Assembly: GCA_024400295.1 (NCBI GenBank)
Contig: JAKSNA010000020.1
Location: forward strand, 1 to 49,619
Direction of reading: 5' to 3'
DNA: 49,619 nt
From: Bacteroidales bacterium
GTDB taxonomy: Bacteria > Bacteroidota > Bacteroidia > Bacteroidales > F082
Position 1 is the first letter of the stretch, and each line of letters opens with the position of its first letter. Shown here piece after piece: positions 43,501 through 49,619 of the stretch. Position numbers and translations under genes: made by a program. The notes under the pieces are model-generated. The model was not told where the DNA came from. It ran no database searches and worked only from the letters and a program-made list of their open reading frames with translations.

Positions 43501-43715
43501 ACCGTTTCCGCCCGATCATGATGACAGTCCTCACGATGGTTGTGGGTATGATTCCTCTTATCATCGAGGGCGGCGCGGGAGCCATGGGTAACCGCTCACT
43601 CGCCATCGGCGTGACAGGCGGCATGATTGTCGGCACGATAGCCCTGCTTTTCGTGACGCCGGCGTTCTTCATTATTTTCCAGAAATTGCATGAAAAAATA
43701 AGCCAAGACAAATGA
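40599..43715 (+). CDS. RND multidrug efflux permease (AcrB/HAE1 type)
   Basis: This 1038-residue inner-membrane proton-driven pump has the classic two-fold layout of 12 membrane segments and two large periplasmic loops. Signature segments are NTLPIEQYPDIAPPTINIEA, EQGVNPDMAAVNVQNRV, VLSIGTVVDDAIVVVEAV with the proton-relay Asp pair, TSSGKFF-like PGTSGKFFTQFG, and the C-terminal LIGLLAKTAILITEFATE with the relay Lys. HAE1-type pumps expel drugs, bile salts and other amphiphiles. The downstream channel gene overlaps by four bases (ATGA). Confidence 0.93.
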   Translation: MNKEYFFMKRKVMAVSISVLILLIGFISLNTLPIEQYPDIAPPTINIEADYTGADANSVMTAVIMPIEESINGVEGMTYITSTASSTGNATIEVFFEQGVNPDMAAVNVQNRVAKVQSTLPQEVLQNGIKVTKKQKSMLQISALVSKDGRFDNDFITNYLDINVIPKLMRINGVGGVTNLGNVYSLRIWFHPDQMAAYDLMPNEVISVISTQNFVAPAGSLGQKSSNMYEYTMEYSGRLKDIEEFKDIVVKTGDNGKILRLRDVADVELGALSYSFSSDVDGKPGIVFIVYQAAGANATQVNAQIGEAFEEIQKEMPAGLEFTILQTADDFLFAAIHNVVETLIIAIILVILVVFFFLQDFKSTLIPSISIIVSTLGTFAVVKLAGFSLNILTLFALVLSIGTVVDDAIVVVEAVMAKLEGGAQSARKATNEAMHEVMVPVISCTLVFMAVFIPTTFMPGTSGKFFTQFGITIASSVGISCISALTLCPALCGIMMRPKDDKVRKNIGYYVKKAYDASYSALKNKYMKAVQIFVKRPVIAVIALVCAVVLMVWTMKTTPTGLIPQEDQGVILVDISTAPGNTLEQTQRIMEDMKKDIMNIPEIETCASVSGFGMLSSAGSNYGTLIMRLKNWDDRKGIEHSINMVIYKYYLASQRVKEASVVPFQMPQIPGYGTGNMMELVLEDRQGGDMSVFAAHANRFLEVLQARPEIDVAMTSYNENFPKYKVDVDAAQCMKSGITPQEVIEVLGAYCGGAYCGKYNKYGKVYNIMAKASPEYTLDPVSLNNIFVRTGDKMAPVSQFVTLTPTLGSSVQKRFNLFNAIFCNIQGAAGYSTGQVQKVIAEVAAESLPVGYGYEYAGISREEAKTAGSNNTIFIYAICVLLIYLILASLYESWFVPLAVLMSVPFGLMGAFFFTKITGFENNVYLQTGVIMLIGLLAKTAILITEFATERRAQGLSIIDAARQACDDRFRPIMMTVLTMVVGMIPLIIEGGAGAMGNRSLAIGVTGGMIVGTIALLFVTPAFFIIFQKLHEKISQDK

Positions 43716-45028
43716 GTAAAAAGAATATAGTTTTGATGGTTGTCGCCACCTTGATGCTTTCGAGCTGCGGCGTTTACAAGAAGTTCGAGCCTGTCAGCGA
43801 CACGCGGCAGGAAGCCCGGGTCAATGAAGAGAGACACTTTGGGGATATGCAGTGGAGCGATGTCTTCACCGACCCACAGCTTCAGGCTCTGATAGAGAAA
43901 GCTCTCCAGAACAACGTCGATTTGAAAAAGTCACATCTCGCGGTGCAGCAGATGGAGGCCTCGCTCAAGGCTTCCAAGCTCGCGTATCTGCCTTCGGCTG
44001 GTTTTAACCCAAGTGCCACTTTCGCGGGTGTCAAGTCAACATCTACGGATGAATACATGATACCGGTGGCTTTGGACTGGCAGATCGACATCTTCGGACG
44101 CGCCACCACAGCCAAGAGGAAAGCCAACGCACTCACTGAGGAATACCGCGACCTCGAACAGGCCACGCGAGCGGAGCTGATAGCAGCCGTAGCCAAGGCT
44201 TATTACTCCCTGTCGATGATTGACAGCCAGATGAAGATAGTCACCAACACCGTCGCCATCCGCGAACAGGCTCTTGAGACACAGAAGGCATTGATGACGG
44301 CAGGACATGTCAACTCGGCGGCTGTAAGCCAGTTCAACGCCGAACTCTGCGCCGCCAGGGTGCAGTTGGTCAATCTTCAGAAACAGTTCAACGAAGTGCG
44401 TAACTCATTGGCGATCTTGATAGATGAAAACATCGATGAGATACAATGCGGCTCGATGGATGTCGCATTTCCCGAGATAGGAAATGTAGAGGTGTCGTCG
44501 ATAAACCTTCTTTCGCGTCCGGATGTGAGAGCTTCGCAGCGTGCTCTTGAGGCTGCTTTCTATGCCGAGAGAGGAACAATCGCCGAATACTGGCCTAACA
44601 TAGGGATAAGCGCGTCAGCAGGCTTCAACCCCAACGATTTCGTGTGGTCGGTGGTCGGCTCGCTGTTCCAGCCGATCTTCCAGAGAGGCCAGCTCAACGC
44701 CAACCGCAAGATTGCCGCAGCCCAGCAGGAACAGGCACGCCTTGACTTCGAGAAGACGCTGCTCACGGCCTCCGTCGATATTGACAACGCCTTGTGCAGC
44801 CTCAAGACCGCAAACGACGCGGCGGCCTTGTATGAGGAACAAGAGGCTCATTATCAAGATGCCTTCGATGCCACCAACGAGTTGATGAGACATGGTCAAG
44901 GCTCGTATCTTGAGGTGCTTTTCGCACAGCAGGCACTCCTTGAGGCCAGCCTCACCAAAGTCGCCAACGACTATGACGCGATATGCTCCATGATAACACT
45001 CTACCTCGCCCTCGGCGGCGGAAAGTGA
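43712..45028 (+). CDS. TolC-like outer-membrane efflux lipoprotein
   Basis: This 438-residue NodT/OprM-type outer-membrane factor has a lipoprotein signal (LMLSSCGVYKKFEPV) and two OEP repeats. Typical features are WSDVFTDPQLQALIEKALQNNVDLK, VALDWQIDIFGRATTAKRKANA, LLSRPDVRASQRALEAA and GSYLEVLFAQQALLEA. It forms the trimeric exit duct for the pump encoded upstream. It is last in the operon and is followed by a strong terminator. Confidence 0.92.
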   Translation: MSKKNIVLMVVATLMLSSCGVYKKFEPVSDTRQEARVNEERHFGDMQWSDVFTDPQLQALIEKALQNNVDLKKSHLAVQQMEASLKASKLAYLPSAGFNPSATFAGVKSTSTDEYMIPVALDWQIDIFGRATTAKRKANALTEEYRDLEQATRAELIAAVAKAYYSLSMIDSQMKIVTNTVAIREQALETQKALMTAGHVNSAAVSQFNAELCAARVQLVNLQKQFNEVRNSLAILIDENIDEIQCGSMDVAFPEIGNVEVSSINLLSRPDVRASQRALEAAFYAERGTIAEYWPNIGISASAGFNPNDFVWSVVGSLFQPIFQRGQLNANRKIAAAQQEQARLDFEKTLLTASVDIDNALCSLKTANDAAALYEEQEAHYQDAFDATNELMRHGQGSYLEVLFAQQALLEASLTKVANDYDAICSMITLYLALGGGK

Positions 45029-45051
45029 TGATTGGTTTAAAAACAAGAAAG

Positions 45052-45084
45052 ACAGAGGATGCGGTTGTGTCCTCTGTTTTTTTC
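45052..45084 (+). terminator. Rho-independent terminator of the RND operon
   Basis: ACAGAGGA / TCCTCTGT (45052-45059 with 45070-45077) is an eight-bp perfect stem with a ten-base loop. It is followed directly by a run of T and lies 24 bases after the channel gene stop. Confidence 0.9.
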
Positions 45085-45421
45085 TAAACCGGTGTCAGAA
45101 AACATATAAAATCATGCAAACAGGTCGTCGAGGGTCACGACGGCGTTTATTGCCGAAGAGCATTCGTTTGCCCGTCACTTTTTGGAGATTTTTTCCAAAA
45201 AATGACCGATGTAAGGCGTTATCCTGACCTTATCACTTTTTTACGCCATCACATAATACGGAATGAAAATCAGCGAGTTATGTAAAATATTTGGGTGGCG
45301 CATTGGCGAAGTCGGGAAATGAATAGTGAGGAAATCTCAAATTTTTCGGGAGATTTCCTCAGTAACAAACTTGTTTTCTTGATCAAAATTTCAGAAAATC
45401 TCACAGCATGAAATTATTTCG
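45085..45421. other. Gene-free stretch with hairpins
   Basis: I see no gene here. It holds a TTTTTGGA / TCCAAAAA hairpin (45179-45186 with 45194-45201) and the first copy of the GAGGAAATCTC hairpin (45327-45361). A short frame just before that copy ends in AKSGNE and a stop, faintly recalling the LEASGNE relics near 1 and 2.6 kb. Confidence 0.5.
45318..45361. repeat. Hairpin repeat, left copy
   Basis: The copy contains AAATGAATAGTGAGGAAATC. The arms TGAGGAAATCTC (45327-45338) and GAGATTTCCTCA (45350-45361) are a perfect 12-bp inverted repeat. The matching copy lies at 46502-46549, on the other side of the YhcG-like gene. Confidence 0.8.
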
Positions 45422-45429
45422 TACCTTTG
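45422..45429 (+). promoter_or_regulatory. -7 box of the YhcG-like gene
   Basis: TACCTTTG followed by CA lies 57 bases before the ATG at 45486. Confidence 0.6.
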
Positions 45430-45485
45430 CAGCCAAAGTTCCTTTCTTAAGAAAGCATTCCATAAGAAAACACACTTGAAAAGAC

Positions 45486-46438
45486 ATGAATAAAAAAGAC
45501 ATTTTGCTACCAGACGACACTTCAAAAATAATGCAAACTTCTGATTTCATTGAAGTTTACAACATCATAATAACTCATCGCCAACGTGCTGCCGCTACGA
45601 TTGACAACGAAATGCTAATCATGATATGGGAAGTTGGCGGATATGTTTCTTCAAAACTTAAATCATCGGCTTGGGGCGATGGGTTGTGCGTCAACTGGCA
45701 GAATACATTCACACTCAGGATCCAACTACTCGCGGCTGGAGTTACCGCACCATTTACAAAATGGTTCAGTTTTACGACACATACAGCACAGAGAGCTTCT
45801 TGGATTTGCTCAAATCGACCAAGATGCTCAATTACAACCATGTGCAACAGACATTAGCGACGGAATCTTCTGAATTTGTGCCAATGCAAATGGCACAAAT
45901 TCCCGATTCAGCATTCATGCCATTTGAAACGGCACAAATTCCAGCAGTTCTTTTTGTTACCGGTTGGACAAACCATCAGTTAATCTTAAACCGATGTAAA
46001 TCAGATAGCGAGCGTTTGTTCTATATGCTCTATGCTGGTCATGAACGCCTAAAGAACAAGGAACTGGAACGTGCCATCAAGACCAACACCATGATCACTT
46101 TGCTTGGCAGCAAGACATTTATGATAGACCTTCTTTTCTATCACCGCCGTTTGCAATGCATGGTAGCCTTTGAATTGAAAACGACAGAGTTTCGTCCTGC
46201 ATACCAAGGGCAACTTGAGTTTTACCTTGAGGCACTTGACCAAGAGGAACGCCGTTCAAACGAGAATCCTACCATCGGGATCATCTTATGCAAAGAGTCT
46301 GACCAAGATGTGATACGCTTCGCCATGAATCGCAGCATGAGTCCGCTGATGGTTATGCAGTACAAAGAGGAACTGAAAGTCGGCGGCGTCATTCAACGGA
46401 GTCTGGTGGAATACTGCAAGTATATAAACGAAGAATAA
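45486..46438 (+). pseudogene. YhcG / DUF1016 nuclease, frameshifted
   Basis: The first part, to about 45684, encodes a DUF1016 N-terminal domain (IIITHRQRAAATIDNEMLIM, WEVGGYVSSKLK, SSAWGDG). The expected continuation VVRQLAEYIHTQDPTTRGWS is in another frame from about 45684 on and runs to 46438. That part carries the PD-(D/E)xK nuclease core (MIDLLFYHRRLQCMVAFELK, GQLEFYLEAL, IGIILCKE). One G appears to be missing at the GGG run 45682-45684. All catalytic motifs remain, so this is either a sequencing error in a living gene or a recent pseudogene. YhcG proteins are widespread in accessory regions and are related to defence and recombination nucleases. Confidence 0.85.
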
Positions 46439-46501
46439 TGTTGCCAGAAAAACAAAAATATAACAATTTGATTTTCAACAATTAAAGTCATTTTTATAAA
46501 A

Positions 46502-46549
46502 ATGAATAGTGAGGAAATCTCGTTTTTTTTGACAGATTTCCTCACTATT
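46502..46549. repeat. Hairpin repeat, right copy
   Basis: AATAGTGAGGAAATCT (46505-46520) pairs perfectly with AGATTTCCTCACTATT (46534-46549), a 16-bp inverted repeat with a T-rich 13-base loop. It lies between two convergent genes and may terminate both. It shares its arms and flank with the left copy at 45318-45361. Confidence 0.8.
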
Positions 46550-46570
46550 GAAATTTGAAAATCACTTAAT

Positions 46571-47725
46571 TTACTTCACCGCGATGCGCTGCAACGAAAC
46601 GCCGTTTTCAGTCGTGATGCGCAGGAGATAAATGCCCGATGTGAGATTGCTCAAATCGATGGTCATCATCGTCTCCGATGATTCATTACGGCTTATGATG
46701 CGACCCATCATGTCGATTACGGTGATGTCCTGCAAGCCTTCGGCGATGACGTTCACGACATCTTCGGCAGGATTCGGATAAACCTCAACCTTCACATTGC
46801 TGTTCTCCATAACGCCGGTGCCTTGGTCAACCTTAACTTCAATCGGGTCACATGCCGAAGTGCAGCCGTCGCTGTAAACTGCTTCCACATAATAGGCATA
46901 AGTCTCGTATCGGATGACATCATAATCAACGAACGCAGTCTCTGCAACTAAAGCATCGTTTACCTTGGTGCCATCTTTATAAATATTATAACCTGTCAGT
47001 GTGCCTGTCGAACCAGCTTCAGGAGCTTCCCAAGTCAGTTCAGTACTAACCAAGCACGCTGCCCAACCAATGCCTTGTAGATTCTGAACAGGATTGCAGC
47101 TCACGGCACTGTCTGGCTCAACAAAAACGGCCAGACCCAATGAGAAAAGGTATTCGTCCCAATTCACCACAAAGTAGGATGGCTTCCAATACCACACAAA
47201 CTCATACTGGTCGCTGTAGTAATACTGGCCCAAAACGGCACTTTCCTGAGCGCCAAAGAGAGCCATGCCTTCGCCGTTCATCTTTACGCCGATCCAGAAT
47301 TCACCGTCCGGAATGTTGTAAGGTGTTTCAAGCTCGACGGTCTGCCAGCCTTCGCTCGATGCCGTATAATCTTGGGAATAAACCTCATCGCCGCACGACT
47401 CAAAGGAATAATAATTCATGTTTGGGTCATAGACCTGCAAGTCGATGTTTTCGTAAATCTTCACCGTATAGGACATGGTATTGTACTCGTTGTACACTTG
47501 ACGATAGAATTTCAGACTCGTGATTTTTCCGCTGATGTCCGGATCGATCTGGCGCGGCGCCATGACCATAATCGTGTTTTCCATCATGGCCATATAGGTG
47601 AGATCGGTGTTTCCGACCCATCCTTCCCTGTCGGTCGGTTCAGGATTTTCAATTTTGAGCAACTGTTGTGCCGATGCGAAACTGCTGATAATCAAAGCAG
47701 CGATGATAAGTAATGTTTTCTTCAT
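46571..47725 (-). CDS. T9SS-secreted protein with Fn3-like domain
   Basis: This 384-residue protein has a signal peptide (KKTLLIIAALIISSFASAQ), an N-terminal beta-sandwich region (residues about 25-235), a fibronectin-like domain (NLQGIGWAACLVSTELTWEA ... YNIYKDGTKV ... YYVEAVYSDGCTS) and a type A T9SS sorting domain (VYPNPAEDVVNVIAEGLQDI, then GIYLLRITTENGVSLQRIAVK). It is expected to be exported by type IX secretion. No catalytic motif is seen. I use the ATG at 47725, which starts the signal peptide; the upstream extension to 47929 reads through the leader RNA. Its C-terminal domains resemble those of the C25 protease. Confidence 0.85.
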   Translation of the reverse strand: MKKTLLIIAALIISSFASAQQLLKIENPEPTDREGWVGNTDLTYMAMMENTIMVMAPRQIDPDISGKITSLKFYRQVYNEYNTMSYTVKIYENIDLQVYDPNMNYYSFESCGDEVYSQDYTASSEGWQTVELETPYNIPDGEFWIGVKMNGEGMALFGAQESAVLGQYYYSDQYEFVWYWKPSYFVVNWDEYLFSLGLAVFVEPDSAVSCNPVQNLQGIGWAACLVSTELTWEAPEAGSTGTLTGYNIYKDGTKVNDALVAETAFVDYDVIRYETYAYYVEAVYSDGCTSACDPIEVKVDQGTGVMENSNVKVEVYPNPAEDVVNVIAEGLQDITVIDMMGRIISRNESSETMMTIDLSNLTSGIYLLRITTENGVSLQRIAVK

Positions 47726-47736
47726 AATAAAAATGA

Positions 47737-47778
47737 AGGTTCTGTTTGTTCCGTTTCTTCGCCTCATCAGCAGAACCT
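47737..47778 (-). promoter_or_regulatory. 5' leader hairpin with shared loop motif
   Basis: On the minus strand AGGTTCTG (47771-47778) pairs with CAGAACCT (47737-47744). The loop begins with CTGATGAGGCGAAGAA (47755-47770). It is the same stem and nearly the same loop motif as the RND leader at 39455-39489. It ends 12 bases before the start codon. Confidence 0.6.
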
Positions 47779-47855
47779 GACATCTGACTCGGCAAAGTTT
47801 CCCTTTTCGGGATATTTTTTGGCCGGCTTGCTTCATCATGAAGTCAAACCGGGCG

Positions 47856-47863
47856 CGAAAGTA
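47856..47863 (-). promoter_or_regulatory. Possible -7 box of the T9SS cargo gene
   Basis: The minus strand reads TACTTTCG, one base off TAnnTTTG, 131 bases before the ATG at 47725. This would give a long leader containing the hairpin. Confidence 0.45.
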
Positions 47864-47965
47864 CAACTTTTTTTGATTTGTGCGGATGTTTTGCCAATAT
47901 TTTTTGATTATCAGCAGTTTAATTTGCAAAAAATGCCGTTGGTTGATAAGTCATCACATCATCTC

Positions 47966-48086
47966 AGATCTCTTCGACAATCGCATCAAAAGTCCTTTTA
48001 TCAGACTTGAAACCCGTCAACTTCTTGATTTTCTGTTTCCTTTTGAAGATGGCACTTTCCGAAACGCAGTAAATCTCACATAAGTT
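47966..48086 (-). pseudogene. C-terminal HTH remnant of a regulator
   Basis: A 40-codon frame without a start reads LCEIYCVSESAIFKRKQKI, then KKLTGFKSDKRTFDAIVEEI, then TGA. The pattern (hydrophobic-E-hydrophobic, V-S-x-S-A-hydrophobic, K-R-K-x-K-I-K-K) looks like the C-terminal helix-turn-helix of TPR-type regulators such as the one ending at 16943. An in-frame stop lies just upstream, so only the tail survives. The rest of 47930-48092 shows no gene. Confidence 0.45.
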
Positions 48087-48092
48087 TTATGA

Positions 48093-48184
48093 GTTTATCG
48101 CAAAATTGCAAAGCAAAATGTCACAAAAATAGAAAGTAAAGTATCGCAAAAATAGAAAACAAAATGCCACAAAAACAGAAAACA
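48093..48184 (+). repeat. 23-bp repeats upstream of the second DUF4143 ATPase
   Basis: Copies start at 48116, 48139 and 48162, with a degenerate one at 48093; the period is exactly 23 bp. The core is GTATCGCAAAAATAGAAAAC. The array ends three bases before the -33 TTG of the ATPase promoter. It has the same period, AC-rich strand bias and position as the array upstream of the first ATPase (2441-2502), though the sequence has diverged. Confidence 0.8.
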
Positions 48185-48187
48185 GAG

Positions 48188-48217
48188 TTGCGGGTTTGAA
48201 TTTAATTTGTATCTTTG
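48188..48217 (+). promoter_or_regulatory. Promoter of the second DUF4143 ATPase
   Basis: -33 TTG at 48188-48190, a 19-base spacer, and -7 TATCTTTG at 48210-48217, followed by C. This is a textbook Bacteroidetes promoter, 30 bases before the ATG at 48248. Confidence 0.75.
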
Positions 48218-48247
48218 CGGCGAGATTTTTATAAAAAAGGATTTGCT

Positions 48248-49540
48248 ATGAGTTACTTGAAAAGAACTGCTGATGCCGTGTTGGAATTGTATTTGGAGGC
48301 TTTCGGGGCGATATTGATTGAAGGGCCAAAATGGTGTGGCAAGACCACTACAGCCGAGCAGTTGGCCAGAAGTGTGATAAAATTGCAAGACCCAGACATG
48401 CGTGATGAGTATCTGGCGACAGCCGAAACCAAGCCGTCGTTACTGCTGAAGGGTGCAAACCCCCGTCTGATTGACGAGTGGCAGGATGCTCCTGTGTTAT
48501 GGGATGCCGTGAGGACGGCAGTTGACGACAGACGTGATCAGGGGTTGTTTATCTTGACCGGCTCGAACGCTGTGAAAAAAGAACAAACACTTCATTCGGG
48601 CAACAGCAGAATAGCGAAGATGGCTATGATACCGATGAGTTTGTGGGAATCGCAGGAGTCGAACGGGAAGATTTCGCTGAAAGAGTTGTTCGACAATCCA
48701 AATCTTGACATTGACGGAATAGAATCGGACATGACGATTGAAGACTTGATTTTCAGTGCATGTCGAGGCGGATGGCCCGGCTCGTTGAATGTAAAAACAG
48801 ACCGTGCCAAATTGTTGGTGGCAAAAAACTATGTAAAAACAGTCTGTTCGGAAGATGTCAGCAGGGTGGATGGCGTGCGGCGTGATGAGTTGCTGGCAAA
48901 GATGATATTGCGCTCGTATGCGAGAAATATTTCGACATTGGCAAAGAAATCGTCGCTCATCGCGGATGTGACCGCGTCGGGTGAGGTGTCGTGCACGGCG
49001 CCGACGTTTGATGACTATGTCGGCGCACTTAAGAAATTGTTTGTTATTTGTGATGTTGATGCCTGGTGCCCTGCTGTCAGAAGCAAAAGCGCCATCAGAA
49101 GCGGAGTGAAGCGTTCGTTTGTTGACCCATCAATAGCAGTGGCAGCATTGAATTTGACGCCAGAGGCGCTGATGGTTCAGCTGAATACTTTTGGATTCAT
49201 ATTTGAACAGATGTGTATTCGTGACCTCAAAGCATATACGCTTGATGCCGATACACATGTGTCGTATTACCATGACAGATATGGTTTGGAGGCCGACTGG
49301 GTGTTGCATCTTGGCGATGGCCGTTATGCCTTGATAGAATGCAAGCTCGGAAGCAAAGAGATTGAAGATGGCGCAAAACATCTTGCAGAGCTTAAAGGGC
49401 TTATCAGGGAACACAACAAAGCAGAGAATCAAGTGCCATTGCGGGAACCGGATTTAATGCTCGTGCTGACAGGTGGGAAAATGGCATACACAAGACCTGA
49501 TGGAGTTAAGATAATTCCGATAGGGTGCTTGAAGAACTGA
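48248..49540 (+). CDS. AAA_14 / DUF4143 family ATPase, second copy
   Basis: This 430-residue paralogue of the ATPase at 1080-2369 lies on the opposite strand. Walker A is GPKWCGKT (26-33), then PRLIDEWQDAPVLWDAVR, LTGSNAVK and a MSLWES segment. The C-terminal nuclease-like block is GLEADWVLHLGDGRYALIECKL, and it ends PIGCLKN. The annotation-style start at 48215 lies inside the -7 box and is excluded; the ATG at 48248 makes the two paralogues the same length. The gene stands alone next to degraded genes. The family assignment is secure; the role is unknown. Confidence 0.9.
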   Translation: MSYLKRTADAVLELYLEAFGAILIEGPKWCGKTTTAEQLARSVIKLQDPDMRDEYLATAETKPSLLLKGANPRLIDEWQDAPVLWDAVRTAVDDRRDQGLFILTGSNAVKKEQTLHSGNSRIAKMAMIPMSLWESQESNGKISLKELFDNPNLDIDGIESDMTIEDLIFSACRGGWPGSLNVKTDRAKLLVAKNYVKTVCSEDVSRVDGVRRDELLAKMILRSYARNISTLAKKSSLIADVTASGEVSCTAPTFDDYVGALKKLFVICDVDAWCPAVRSKSAIRSGVKRSFVDPSIAVAALNLTPEALMVQLNTFGFIFEQMCIRDLKAYTLDADTHVSYYHDRYGLEADWVLHLGDGRYALIECKLGSKEIEDGAKHLAELKGLIREHNKAENQVPLREPDLMLVLTGGKMAYTRPDGVKIIPIGCLKN

Positions 49541-49619
49541 TTTTTTACATCTGGACTTTAGAAACTGTTTTGATTTCTTACAATGATAATTATATTGTAT
49601 GTCATTTCGATGCGATTTG

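Noticed and set aside
45085..45421. Minus-strand short frame ending in AVVTLDDLFA
   Set aside because: Only about 18 residues between stops; no start and no family recognised.
45318..46549. CRISPR-like array from the repeated GAGGAAATCTC sequence
   Set aside because: Only two copies, 1.2 kb apart with a gene between them, and each is a hairpin; no spacers or cas genes.

Overview
The window looks like chromosomal DNA of an anaerobic, gut- or rumen-type Bacteroidales. The evidence is: Bacteroidetes -7 boxes (TAnnTTTG) 15 to 40 bases before many starts and almost no Shine-Dalgarno sequences; a TonB-dependent receptor with a carboxypeptidase-like N-terminal domain; two proteins with type IX secretion (T9SS) C-terminal sorting domains; a DUF3244 protein; and a TPR/membrane/HTH regulator. 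By eye the left third (to about 17 kb) is AT-rich and accessory, and 17.6-45 kb is more GC-rich and core-like.

Layout. (1) 1-6.6 kb is a scrapyard of accessory and conflict genes: the tail of a Gly-rich repeat protein, an AAA_14/DUF4143 ATPase with 23-bp repeats in front of it, an ExoX-C-like protein, a RelE/ParE-type toxin-antitoxin pair, a DinD/Bro-N protein, and an AbiEi-type antitoxin whose AbiEii partner is cut after 34 codons and joined to a piece of RNase R. (2) 6.6-15 kb is a minus-strand operon reading DUF3244 protein, 30-residue membrane peptide, 1639-residue gingipain-like C25 protease with a T9SS signal, TPR protein, TonB-dependent receptor. It is divergent from a membrane-anchored TPR/HTH regulator (15.1-16.9 kb) that appears to have a leaderless transcript. 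(3) 17-27 kb is mostly housekeeping: thioredoxin-like lipoprotein, class II fructose-bisphosphate aldolase, K+/H+ antiporter, Hsp20, HigBA, an operon of fused oligopeptide ABC ATPase, L-serine dehydratase and ThpR, and a YfcC-type carrier. (4) 27.4-45 kb is envelope biology: an outer-membrane barrel protein, a giant protein that appears to fuse TamB to a TamA/Omp85 barrel, two tandem YtcJ-type amidohydrolase lipoproteins (the second fused to a choloylglycine/penicillin-acylase-like Ntn hydrolase), a type B carboxylesterase lipoprotein, and a complete RND efflux operon. (5) 45-49.6 kb is accessory again: a frameshifted YhcG/DUF1016 nuclease gene between two matching hairpins, a T9SS cargo protein, an HTH remnant, and a second AAA_14/DUF4143 ATPase, again preceded by 23-bp repeats.

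The most notable observations are the TamB-TamA fusion; the amidohydrolase-Ntn hydrolase fusion; the DUF3244/micropeptide/C25/TPR/TonB receptor operon; the 23-bp repeat arrays in front of both DUF4143 ATPases; and a 5' leader hairpin with a shared 16-nt loop motif in front of two unrelated envelope genes. Nothing was searched or computed. Family names come from recognising sequence motifs, and the novelty claims are inference.
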